A stretch of 64,000 nt of DNA from Warburgia ugandensis (lineage: Eukaryota > Streptophyta > Magnoliopsida > Canellales > Canellaceae). The stretch lies in contig CP141134.1 in NCBI GenBank assembly GCA_035236585.1, forward strand, positions 21,072,414 through 21,136,413, given 5' to 3'. The position numbers and the translations under genes were made by a program. Positions 54,072-64,000 of the stretch are shown one piece after another; the stretch's first letter is position 1, and every line of letters begins with the position of its first letter. Below the pieces are notes generated by a model, which did no database searches, had not been told where the DNA came from, and saw nothing but the letters and a program-made list of their open reading frames with translations.

Positions 54072-54560
54072 TTACGTAGGAGCACAATCACAATTTTTGA
54101 AAGCCCTAAAAACTACAAGAAAAGGAAGAAGAAGATACAAAATTATTGTTCACTTGTTGCTATTCATGTGAATAGTAAAACTTGAACAATAATGCTATTT
54201 ATGTTACTGCTCATGACTATTTTTTAAATTTTGGATTACTGTGAAGTTGTTACTATTTTGGCATCTTAGTAATTTTTCTATTTCTATTGAAATTTCAGTT
54301 TTAGAAGGTTTCTTTTTGTTTAGATGTTTCTACTTATATGAAGAGTATGTTTTATGTTTCTATTAGGTTACTTGAGAAGAAATTAATAAGTTACTTAGGA
54401 ATCAATTAACCATTTTTGTGTATATAAAAGGACTAGATTTCTCTACTGTAATCGCTTGTTTTTTTCTTTTCAAAGATTAGTGAAGTTTTGTTCTTGATTT
54501 TAATTCTACTTTACTATTTCTTTCTTTTTATGAGAGGAAGAAGCAGTGCCAGTGTGAGGA
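54072..54560 (+). repeat. Second short LTR of the same element (3' LTR, end unclear)
   Basis: Begins after the polypurine-like GGGTGGAGAG with TTACGTAGGAGCAC, comparable with TGATGCAAGAGTAT in the other LTR. It contains GTATATAAAAGGACTAG (TATA box at about 54420) and a pyrimidine-rich leader. The 3' end could not be located. Confidence 0.55.
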
Positions 54561-56086
54561 GATTTTATGAGTTTATTAGTAAAAATTAGTTGACTATGTC
54601 TCACTCTTCATATTGGTATGCTATAAAAGAAGCATGATTATTGGTGGCTTGATGGTTTCCTACTAGAATAGCCTCCACTATTTGATTGTGAAGTGGATTT
54701 CAAAACTTCTCACTGTAGAATTGATGATACTGTCGCTTAACCACACTAAATCCTTGATTGAGACATATTCCAATGGAGAAACTCAAGCACCAAAGGTATG
54801 ACGTATGGGTACCGCTTTTGTTACTAGCAATTTTACACTCATTAGATCCCAATCCAGTTGAAGATGGACGGACAAGACTGGATATGGATAAAAGAGGGAA
54901 CTACTAGGGAAGAGAATAAGAGAGAAGGTGACCAGTGTTGCTAAATGCTTGTTCATATGTGAGCTCTAGTTGTGTTTATGTAGACTCCTTTTAGGTTTCA
55001 GGGTTTCTAGTTAAATGCGTGGTATTTCTGGAGTCTCCAACTTAATATCTTCTTTTCTAATTGGGATTGTGATTACCCTGGTTAAATTGTTTGGTACCCA
55101 TCTGCCTAAAACTTCCTCTGTTGAGGCAAGCTTTATGGGCATTGCCTGTTATTTGACGACTTGCTAAATAATGGCGTCGAGGTAGTTATTGCAGGCCCAC
55201 CCACCATCATTCAAAAAATGTTCTTTCAGGTTAATGAATGAAGCTTGTAAGCAGATTGCTGGAATTGCAAATATGCAAAGATGTAATAAGGGCTTGAGAT
55301 TGACTAAGCTGATTAAACTGTGAGGTGCACGTTTACTGCTATAATTTTCTTTGCCTGAGGCAAGGACCAGGTTTTTGGGCCTTTCCCCTTTGGAGAGCAG
55401 TACGTGTAAGGTATTGGTAGCTCTAGGGGCAGATCATTGGACAGTGCAGTCTACAAAGATGCAGTATGATGGGCACAAGACTAGTTTAATTCTAAGAAGA
55501 TTCACCCCTTGTCTTTTCTTTTTTATTTGAATTTTAAGAAGATTTACTTTCATGACGTGCAAAAATTAGCTGCTCAACTAATTGGGATTGACACAAAGTT
55601 TCAGAGTAGCATGTGCTCCCACGGTGTGATTATGATATCAGTTTAGAAAGATCTGTTCTCTAATACCTCTACACTAGTGTTCTGGTAAATCTACTACAGC
55701 TGTATAGAACTTTACTTCCTCATTGAAGTATCATTTAGAAAAGCTTGCTATCTAATCGGGTTTTATGCTGCAGTCTTACAGGTCGTTGTGCTATAAAAGC
55801 AGCAACTAGACACGTGTGATTCAAGGTGTGTTAATATCATAGAAATAACATTTAGTAGGTAGAAAATGTGTGCTAGTTGAATTTCATGTATGATAACTAA
55901 GCATCATTAGCAGACATCCTTTTCTTCTTGTTGTTGGGTCTTTTTGTCTTTTTATCTTCGAGGGGTAGAAATTCAGGAATACATTGAGAAACAGAGGTGG
56001 TTGAGAGAATAGAAAAGAAACAAGGCTGAAAGATGAAGCCGGAAAGGGCCAAAAGAAAAGACAGAATGCTATGTTCTCCAGGATGG
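54561..56086. other. Intergenic; no gene recognised
   Basis: No protein similarity on either strand and no repeats obvious by eye. Only short chance open frames. Confidence 0.45.
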
Positions 56087-56345
56087 TGTTAGTGGTGCTT
56101 GAGATGAAATGATATTACGGGAGTTGAGATGATATGGGCCATATCACTGTTAGTGGTGCTTGATATGAGATCATCTCAGTTCATTGTTAGTGGTGCTTGA
56201 TATGAGATGAGATGAAAGCCATCTCATCTCAGAGTGATATGAGATGGGATGAAAACCATCTCATCTTAGATCACAGTTAGTGGTGCTTGATATGAGATGA
56301 GATCGAGGGCATCTCATCTCAAATCACTTTTAGTGGTCTATCTCA
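56087..56345. repeat. Palindromic minisatellite / hairpin MITE cluster
   Basis: GTTAGTGGTGCTTGATATGA or a near form starts at about 56088, 56150, 56185 and 56276. Each is followed by GAGATGAGAT and, within 10-60 bases, its complement ATCTCATCTC, giving several strong hairpins. Similar GAGATGAGATG-ended MITEs are common in plants. No transposase is visible. Confidence 0.85.
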
Positions 56346-58071
56346 TTCATTCTAGTGTAAAATAACTGGTTTTTTCTTGTTTGAACAATTCACCTCCCAC
56401 ACTTATTTTGCATGAGATGGAAGACCACTTATCTTCCTAAAATAGTAGCAAACCCTAGCCATGCATCTGATAGTTCGATTAATTATGGCTATGATTTTGA
56501 TTTGAAGATTGCACCTTTGGATGGCTCTAAGCTTAGATATGTTAATGCATCTAAGGGTTAGGATAATCTAACAGTTGGGAGGTTTCTTCTATGATTGATT
56601 CATAACATGCTGCACCAAATGAACCATTTGGATTACTGCAAGAGTAGGCTCCAACTTGCAATTTCGACTGCTCATGTTTCTTTTGTTGATGTTTTGACGC
56701 CTTTAAAAGCCAAGTGGAGTCCACTTGAAAATCAAAGCAATTGAACTATATTTCATTTGACAATCCCATCACCATTCGTTGAAGACCTGTGGTGAACAGA
56801 AAACAAAAATAAAGAAGGAAGTGGCATTTTAATTTAAGAGGAAATCTATAAAGGAATGAAGGAAATCTATATCAAGCCCGTAAAAGAACTCCTATCTTTT
56901 TTCTCAAAGTAAAAGCCCCAAGCTTGGCTTACGAGACAAGAAGTGAGCATCTCCTCGAACAATAGGAGGATTTTACCCATGAAAGTAGTTTCTCTTCGAA
57001 CCTCCACCAGAGCTTGCTTAGAGTAACGGAATCTGCCATGAACAAAAGAGCTTAAAATGTTTTCTTTCATGATAGTGAAAGTGATGAAGCAAAGAGGGTT
57101 ACCAGAAGAGAGGCATCTATTTCCACAGGACAGCTGCGAGAGACCAATCCTTGGTAGAGGATAGTACGACAGCGAACAGGACGAGATATTGAAAGACTTG
57201 AATGGACAGGTAGGGGATAGACTGATTGCGCACCTACCAGTGTAGGACTTACTGGCTTAAGAGGCAAGCCAAACAAAAGAAAGCACGGATCAGCATACAG
57301 AACTTACCATCATCCACATCAGGAAAGGGAATATATATATTTGAAGGAAGGTACTAATGTATGGAAATCAAAGTGATCAGAACAGAACTGAGCTTGCTAG
57401 TCAGAAATGAAGAAGCAAGGAATGCTATTCGTGGACAGAGCAACAGAGAGATAGAAGAACAGAAGCAACCTGTATCTGTTCTTTTAATTGATTGCACACC
57501 GTCTTGCTTTTGTTTACCGTACTATTAGCTGTACCTCTTTCCGAATGGTCGATATAATTTAGGGCATACTGGGTAGTTGTATTCATTTCTTTTTCAAGAA
57601 CTTGACTACTTAAATGCCTTTATATGGCCAGCTCCCACACTAGACCTGAAACTCAGGAAAAGGGAAGTAATTTCAAATAAGAGTTTTGCTAGGGAAGGGA
57701 ATCACCATCGTCTTTGTCTTTCTAAAAGGACAGGATTCCATCGAATGGAAAGCCTTCTTACGCCTTATTGGTTAATCAAGTAGTCAAAATCAGTAGGTAA
57801 CACAAAGCTTCAGGTTACAAGTTATTGATTGGGCTACAAATGCAGAGATTTCAGGTTACGGTTTGCTGATTGGGTCCATGCATCTAATTTGTGCCATGTA
57901 TTGTTACTGTAAGGCCCATATAGGTTTCAAACAATGTTGGTCCTACAGAAATATTATGTTAGAACAAAGGTCTTAATCATCTAAAGGGCATGCATTGTGC
58001 TGATTAATAGTGCAACAAGGTAAATAATTTGGACCACTGAAGATTAGGTCCAAATTTGGTATCATATTGAG
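56346..58071. other. No gene recognised; may include organelle-derived DNA
   Basis: Lies between the two minisatellites. The part at about 56860-57785 looks different from its surroundings: higher GC, few AT runs, and wording such as 'ctcctcgaacaataggagga' and 'ggaaagccttcttacgcc' that reminds me of plant mitochondrial intergenic DNA. Open frames there (57577-57783; 57276-57067 minus) are not recognised. This origin is a guess only. Confidence 0.3.
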
Positions 58072-58312
58072 CCATATATCATGTCATTCATCTTAAACCA
58101 TATCTCATATCCTTTCATATCAAGCTATATCTCATATGATTTCGTCGCAAGCCATATCTCATGTCATTTTGTATCAAGTCATATCTCATATCATTTTTTC
58201 ATATCACAGTAGCTCATATCATGCCAAATTTGGTTATCTCAAGCCAGATTAAGTCATCTCAAGCCATATCTCATATAATCTCATATTACAATACCTTATT
58301 TCATCTCAAGAA
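58072..58312. repeat. 27-bp tandem repeat (CCATATCTCATATC type)
   Basis: About five consecutive units of ~27 bp from 58072 to 58206 with CCATATCTCATATCxTTTxxTATCAAG, then looser copies (CATCTCAAGCCATATCTCAT) to 58312. On the opposite strand it contains CTTGAGATGAAAT and TTGATATGA, the words of the 56087-56345 cluster, so the two clusters are in inverse orientation. Confidence 0.88.
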
Positions 58313-59011
58313 CGATTAACACCATGAAAGGTATGTGAAGACCTATGAGCTAGAACACCTTTTTCCAGACAATCATCATCACTGTTAACTGACCTTTTGA
58401 CAAGTGACAAATAAAACTGCCTGAATTGAAGACAATCTGCTATAAATGCTCGAATATTTCTTAATTGCTTGATGTCATTGTTAACCAACTGATGTATGTC
58501 CCAAGATCCCCTTCAATTTGAACATAAGCGTATGGGGATACCTATTTGAGAGTAAGTTCCGAGTTTTGGTTGCTGATAGTTGAGCTACAGTAGAGTCGTT
58601 TCTACCAGTTGGAATGGAAAAAATACAATTGAACCAACCAGCCAAAAGTTTCTGGCTCAATTACCCTCTAGAAAGACTTGATTAGGTTTGTTACTTGGCA
58701 TTGGGAGGAGTGGAAATTAGACAGAGAATGGGCTTACCACCTATTAATATAGATATTGTATGCATTGAATAATCTGTTAATGCTGTTTTTTGTTTCCGTT
58801 TGTTGTTGTTTGTTTGCATGGTAAGATAGCGTCGAATATATAACTATGTTCTATTTTGAGCAATAGTCAATGTTCTACCCAGAAAAACACTTCATCCTGA
58901 GAAAATGAGGATAAGTATGAACCAGGTGCAAATGTAAAAAGAAAGGGAGCTTCGAATTGATGTTACTTTCATTATGTTTACTCAGAGTAATTTCTTTCGT
59001 TCGTCGCTAGA
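58313..59011. other. Intergenic; no gene recognised
   Basis: A minus-strand frame (58488-58306) starts MVNNDIKQLRNIRAFIADCL but matches no family I know. Nothing else supported. Confidence 0.4.
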
Positions 59012-62000
59012 TGACCAAGGGCCATGTCTGCTGTGCTGTCGCTGGCTGCCATGATGTTCGACTGCCAAGCAACAACCCAGTTATCTTATTTCGCAACCAA
59101 CGGTTGTGGCTTAGCGTCTTACAGCAACATAGAATTTGACAGATAGCTTTCAACTGTACAAGCGACCCAGTGCCTCTCTGTAGACAATCACCTTGCAATG
59201 GCAAACCAACTTTCAGCCCCGACAAAATCAATCTATCGCGTGGGCTCGTAATGCCATTTAAGTGTCGCGACTCCAATGACGGTTATGAAGTTTTGTGGTG
59301 CAGCATGCACTCTAAATACTTACTGCGTAGTCTCAACAACAAGCACACCTATTTGACTATTCTGATAGCCTCCTAAAGAGCTTGTTTGGGGTCCATCCCT
59401 GACCATTTCTGCTGCATAGTTATGTACTAGGGAACCTGTTAGCCCATCTTGCAGTGAGCTGGTGACAGTCCAAATAACCAACCATCCCCTCGGAAGCGAC
59501 GTGCTGCATCAGAACCCAGGTGCAGTGAAAAGTAGACGTGGGTTCATACTATGGAGGTTGAGAAAGGCGGTAGTAAATAGGGTATCTCTAGAACATAAGA
59601 TTCGCATCGCTACATGGAATATAGGGACACTGATAGGTAAGAGTTTTGAGTTAGTAGACGCGATGAAACGTAGGAGAGTCAACATTACTTGTATCCAAGA
59701 AACCAAGTGGAAAGGGGCTAAAGCTAGAGAAATATATGAGTATAAATTATGGTATGTAGGAAAGAAAAATAACAGAAATGACGTAGGAATAAAAGTGGAT
59801 AAGGAATTAAAGGATAAAGCTGTGGACGTTAAAAGAATCAGTGATAGAATTATAATAATAATTATTTTAGGAGAGCAAATTATAAATGTCATAAGTGCAT
59901 ACGTACCACAAGTAGGGTTACAAGATATAATCAAGAGACAGTTTTGGGAAGACATGAAGGGAATCATACAAGAAAATCCCAACACTGAGGGGATATTTAT
60001 AAGAGCAAACTTAAATGGCCATGTAGGAAAAGATAAGGAAGGATATGATAGAATACACGGAGGGTATGGTATAGGTGAATGAAATGAGATGGGGGAGAAT
60101 ATCCTCGATTTTGCTTTGTCATATAACCTGTCCATTACAAATACACTCTGCAAGAAGAGGGATGAACACTTAATAACCTTTAAAACTGGACTTTATAAAA
60201 GCTAAATAGACTTTTTTCTACTTAGGAATAATGAACGATCTATATGTAAGGATTGTAAGGTGATACCTGGTGAGAGTTTAACCTGACAACATAGGTTAAT
60301 GGTTATGGATATCCATATTAAAAGATGGAGTGAAAGAACTGAACTTAATACACATCCAAAAACTAAGTGGTGGAACTTAAAAGAAGAGAAAATAACCTCA
60401 TTCAAAAATAAGTTGATGGTAGAGGGAAATTAGAACTATGAAATAGAAGTAAATACCATGTGGACTAACATGGTTGAGTCCATTAAGAAAGTGGCAAAAG
60501 ATATTTTAGGAGTATTTAAAGGTAAAAGGCTATTAGTAAAGGAAACATGGTGGTAGAGTGAAACAGTGCAAAAAGTTATTAAAGAAAAACGGATGCATTT
60601 TAAAGCTTGGCAGAATATTAGAAATAATGAAAACTATGAACAATATAAGAATGCTAAAAACGTTGCTAAGAGAATAGTAAGTGAGGCTAAACTTAAAGCA
60701 TATGATAAGCTCTATAATAAATTAGGAACAAGAGAAGGTGAGAAAGATGTGTTTAAACTTGCAAAAATAAGAGAATAGAAGGGAAGGACTTAGATCATGT
60801 TAGGTGTATTAGAAGCGCTGATCAAAAGGTATTAGTCAAAGAAGATGAGATCAAACAAAGGTAAGAAACATACTTTCAAAAATTGTTAAATGACAATGGC
60901 TTTGAGAATATAGGGATTGAAAATACTATAAATCTAAATAACATTGGATATTATAGATATGAACGTAGGATTATAATACCTAAAGTAAAAGAGGCCTTGA
61001 AAAAGATGAAAACAGGAAAGGCCATGGGGCCTGATGGTGTACCAATAGAGGTTTGGAAGCATATGGGAGATATTGGGGTAGTTTGGTTGACCAAGTTGTT
61101 TAACAAGATTATAAAATAAAAGAAAATGCTTGATGAGTGGAGGAAAAGCTCTTTTGTACCAATCTATAAGAATAAAGAAGACATTCAGAGCTGCACTAAT
61201 TATCGAGGGATCAAACTTATGAGCCACACCATGAAACTGTTTGAAAGAGTGATTGAGAAGATGCTACGACATGAAACAAGTGTATCAGAGAATCAGTTTG
61301 GTTTTATGCTTGGGAGGTCTACCATGGAAGCTATTTTCTTACTAAGACAATTAGTAGAGAAATATAGGGAGAGGAGGAAAGACCTACATATGGTCTTTAT
61401 CGACTTAGAGAAAGCTTATGATAGAGTCCCTAGAGAGTTAATATGAAGGGTGTTGGGTGGTAAGGGGGTTTCTCAGGGGTATATAAACATAATTAAATAT
61501 ATGTATGAGGGGGTGGTAACAAATGTTAAGACCGCTAGTGGCGTGACTGGTGATTTTCCTGTAATTGTAGGATTGCACCAAGGATCGGCATTGAGTCCAT
61601 ACCTCCTCACATTAGTTATGGATGAGTTAACAAAACATTTGAAAGAAGAGGTTTCCTGGTGTATGCTATTTGTAGATGATATAGTCTTACTTGATGAGAC
61701 AAGGGAGGGTGTAAATATAAAGCTAGAGTTATGGAGAGAAGCATTAGAATCTGAAAGATTTAAAATTAGTCGAACTAGGATAGAATATATGGAATGTAAT
61801 TTTAGCAAGGAGAGTAAGAGTGGAATACGAGTCAAGATTGATAACCAAGAAGTCTCCGTGAAAGACCTCTTTCGGTACTCAGGATTATTGATCCATGAGA
61901 GTGGAGAGATTGAGAGGGAGGTCACCCAAAGAATTCAAGCGTGTTGGAATAAATGGAGATGTGCATCTAGAGTTTTATGTAATTAGTGGGTGTCACTCAA

Positions 62001-62206
62001 ACTAAAAGGAAAATTCTATAGGATGGCTATAAGGCTAGCCATGCTCTATGGATTAGAGTGTTGGCCAATTAAGGAACATGATACTCATAGGATGAGCGTT
62101 GCAGAAATGAGGATGTTGAGATGGATGAGTGGTAAGATAAGAAAGGACATAATTAGAAATGAAAATATTAGAGAAAATTTAGGAGTAGCACCAATAGGTA
62201 ATAAGA
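59012..62206 (+). mobile_element. RTE-type LINE, 3' end cut by an LTR insertion
   Basis: A non-LTR retrotransposon with an apurinic-type endonuclease followed by a reverse transcriptase, both in one reading frame apart from stops and one frameshift. Sequence is of the plant RTE type whose proteins are often misnamed 'craniofacial development protein 2-like'. The 5' part (59012-59460) is GC-richer and non-coding or decayed; the exact 5' end is not fixed. The 3' end is missing because a Tekay-like LTR begins at 62207, right after GVAPIGNKM of the RT C-terminal tail. Confidence 0.92.
59462..60780 (+). pseudogene. LINE endonuclease domain and EN-RT linker (broken)
   Basis: The plus strand has RIATWNIGTLIGKSFELVDA, CIQETKWKG (catalytic Glu), SAYVPQVGLQ (Tyr), and IFIRANLNGHVGKDKEG, where the catalytic Asp of GDLNGHVG is Asn. 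After an in-frame TGA at 60080 it goes on (ENILDFALSYNLSITNT, KKRDEHLITFKTGL, IDFFLLRNN, CKVIPGESLT, QHRLMVMDI with the final His kept). In-frame stops are at about 60080, 60203, 60283, 60430, 60554 and 60776. The domain nicks target DNA in working elements; this copy cannot. Confidence 0.94.
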
Positions 62207-62211
62207 TGTGA
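60840..62211 (+). pseudogene. LINE reverse transcriptase domain (broken)
   Basis: One frameshift between about 60778 and 60883, then one frame to the LTR with stops at 61117, 61444 and 61984. Motifs in order: KMKTGKAMGPDGVPIEVWKH (0/1), [20 protein letters not shown] and [15 protein letters not shown] (2), [34 protein letters not shown] (A, catalytic Asp), GLHQGSALSPYLLTLVMDEL (B), MLFVDDIVLL (C, F-V-D-D), then the RTE tail AEMRMLRWMSGKIRKDIIRN and ENLGVAPIGNK. The catalytic Asp residues are kept; the reading frame is not. Confidence 0.95.
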
Positions 62212-64000
62212 CGACCCGGGTTTTTGATGATGCAAGTTTGATAAAAGGCGAGATCTCTTGTTTTATAAATATGGTATGCATGAAAATCTTTTTGTTTTGG
62301 AAAGCAATCTTTCGTATAAAACCCCAAGTGTCAAAACACATTTTCAAATTATATAGCCATGGCATAGTTTTAAATCGACACTATTCCCAAGAAAGTGTTA
62401 GCCACAGCCTCAGTTATAGAGAGTAACTACAATCAAGTAACATTGAAAGATAAGGTAGGGGTTTACTTACTGGCACTTAGTTTGGACATTCTCTATCACG
62501 AGTCTTGTCGCCGTATATCCTGTCCTTAAGTGTTTACTTCGTGTCTGAAAAATGTTGAGGATTGGGTGAGTATATACTATACTCAGTAGGAGTTCATCAC
62601 TACTAGTTTTACAATGCATGCTATGTTTAAAATCATATGCTCTTTAGAACATGTGCATGTTTGAACACTCATGTTCAATATCGATATTAAAAACCATTGT
62701 CGAATTGGAATACTGACGACTTAAAGAATCGCATAATCCAAGTCGAAAGTATCATATATATCATAAACATAATGATATGCATAAGATGCTCAACCGAATC
62801 CAACTCCTGGATATATGGTATGGTCGACCAACCTCCTGTCATGCCATATGCAATGCAAGTAAATCCTCAAAACATAGGGCCCACTATGCCCACGACTTCA
62901 CCGCCGTGTGGTCCTTGAGTACCTAGGGACACAAGGTCATAGCCTCCACGGGGCATATGATACTTAGACCCAGTGCCGTGATACCAGTGGTAGCCCCCTG
63001 TACCACATGCAGTCGAAGTAGGGACATGCCTTTTTGGTGTGGTACCCTTTCCACCTAATAGTGGTAGAGGTTGGGAGGCCACCCCAGACCTCTCGGCATA
63101 GCGCCCACGAGCTTACTAGCCCAAATCATATACGATCAATCAAGCAAAAACCTCTTTTTCAAAACCTGTCCTCTTTGGGTCCCTCACAACTGCCTGGGCC
63201 TCACAACTACCTACCCAGCGTCTTTTGGGCACTCCATTGTCTTTTGGTAACCCTCAAGGATATGTAATTTTTCAAAACTCAATAACCACAAATCATGCAA
63301 TTTATGCAATCGTTTGCAAAACATGTCTATGCATAATGTATTTATCATATGCATGCTGAATTCATTTATATGCTAAACAAGTCATTTATAAAAATTAAGT
63401 CATGCTAAACAAGTCATATAATTTATACTTAAAACATGATTTCTCAAAACAATCACGGGCTCTTTTTAAAAGTCTAGTAGCGATAAAGCACCTACCTGGT
63501 TTGGTCACGCTAGCCCCCTTGTTCTCGTACACTCCTACTCATAGTTTAGGGGAACAAAGTTAGCTTGGCCTATATTCTATAGGTTTTAGAATGGTTGATC
63601 TCACTAGTTAGGCATTAAGGGTTCATTGCCATGCCTATGGGTGTCCTAAGGTCCTAACTGGGCCTTGGTATCACCAAGTTTACAAAGGTTTAGTGGCCCC
63701 GCGTCACTATCATAGTTTAAGGGTCGTGCCCACCTTAGATAGGACCTTGATCAGGTATTTTATGGTTTGGGTGTGTCTGCGTTGTCGATACGGACACAAC
63801 GCCTTTCACGGCGCCTCAATCGGAGCCTTAGAACTCAAGTTATGGGCAATTTAATATCAAGTGTACATGGAGGCCCATACGAGGTGGAAGCCCGGGATGC
63901 TAATGCGTCCCGCATCAGCGGCGCGCTCCCCAATGGGCGCGTCTGCAGTTGCACCGGGCTTCCGCCTGACTTTTTCATTTGCGGGGGCGTCCATGGACGC
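62207..64000 (-). repeat. Tekay/Del-like LTR, minus orientation, continues past the window
   Basis: Begins TGTGACGACCCGGG on the plus strand, the complement of the LTR 3' end CCCGGGTCGTCACA; compare solo ends at 14030 and 42962. The left 5-mer TAAGA (62202-62206) is the expected target duplication; its partner lies outside. Around 62870-63100 is the shared 'gggcccactatg' block, and 63890-64000 is CpG-rich with CGGGATGC and GTCCCGCATC words as in the solo LTR at 40360-40490. Whether it is solo or part of a full element cannot be seen. Confidence 0.85.

Noticed and set aside
58072..58206. CRISPR-like array
   Set aside because: Units are contiguous with no unique spacers, and the DNA is a plant nuclear genome; it is a minisatellite.
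58306..58488. Minus-strand frame as a transposase fragment for the flanking repeat arrays
   Set aside because: Tempting by location, but no catalytic or DNA-binding motif can be recognised in 60 residues.
59509..60153. A 214-codon minus-strand frame
   Set aside because: Antisense shadow of the LINE endonuclease, which has the recognised motifs on the plus strand.
61473..61925. A 150-codon minus-strand frame
   Set aside because: Antisense shadow of the LINE reverse transcriptase.

Overview
The window is nuclear DNA of a seed plant, most likely a flowering plant with a large, repeat-filled genome. It is AT-rich and has long (GA/CT)n runs. It carries long-LTR Ty3/gypsy elements of the chromovirus (Tekay/Del-like) and Athila/Tat-like types, a SIRE-like Ty1/copia element, and an RTE-type LINE of a form common in plants. 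Only one gene looks intact: an intronless nuclear gene for mitochondrial ribosomal protein L11 (47650-48117, +). I cannot name the species from the sequence.

Layout. (1) 1-~10250: an old Tekay/Del-like element on the minus strand, with two ~3 kb LTRs around decayed gag-pol. (2) ~10260-17036: three LTRs nested in each other: an LTR of family 'B' contains a solo LTR of family 'A', which contains a solo Tekay-like LTR. (3) 17037-46234: a SIRE-like copia remnant that seems to have been split by a large Athila/Tat-like element 'B' (~18400-43239). B itself holds a full-length related element 'A' (21383-34063, minus), a solo A LTR (35449-37934) and a solo Tekay-like LTR (39477-42962). Near-matching or exact 5-bp target duplications, and related copies without the insertion, support much of this order. 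(4) 46235-52221: a repeat-poor island with the L11 gene. (5) 52222-54560: short LTR-element debris with primer-binding sites and a 406-bp tandem duplication. (6) 54561-59011: no recognised gene; palindromic and tandem minisatellites flank a stretch that may be of organellar origin. (7) ~59012-62206: an RTE-type LINE, broken by stops and cut by (8) a Tekay-like LTR from 62207 past the window end.

How the parts relate. No operon-like or multi-gene system is present. The transposon proteins (gag, protease, reverse transcriptase, RNase H, integrase; endonuclease-RT in the LINE) are all interrupted by stops or frameshifts, so every element here looks dead by itself, though LTR promoters (conserved TATA boxes) may still be read. 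The main interest is the insertion history, the (GA/CT)n tracts repeatedly found inside LTRs, the matching Asp-to-Asn change in two integrases, and the hairpin minisatellites around 56-58 kb. Boundaries given as round numbers are estimates made by eye, without alignment software.
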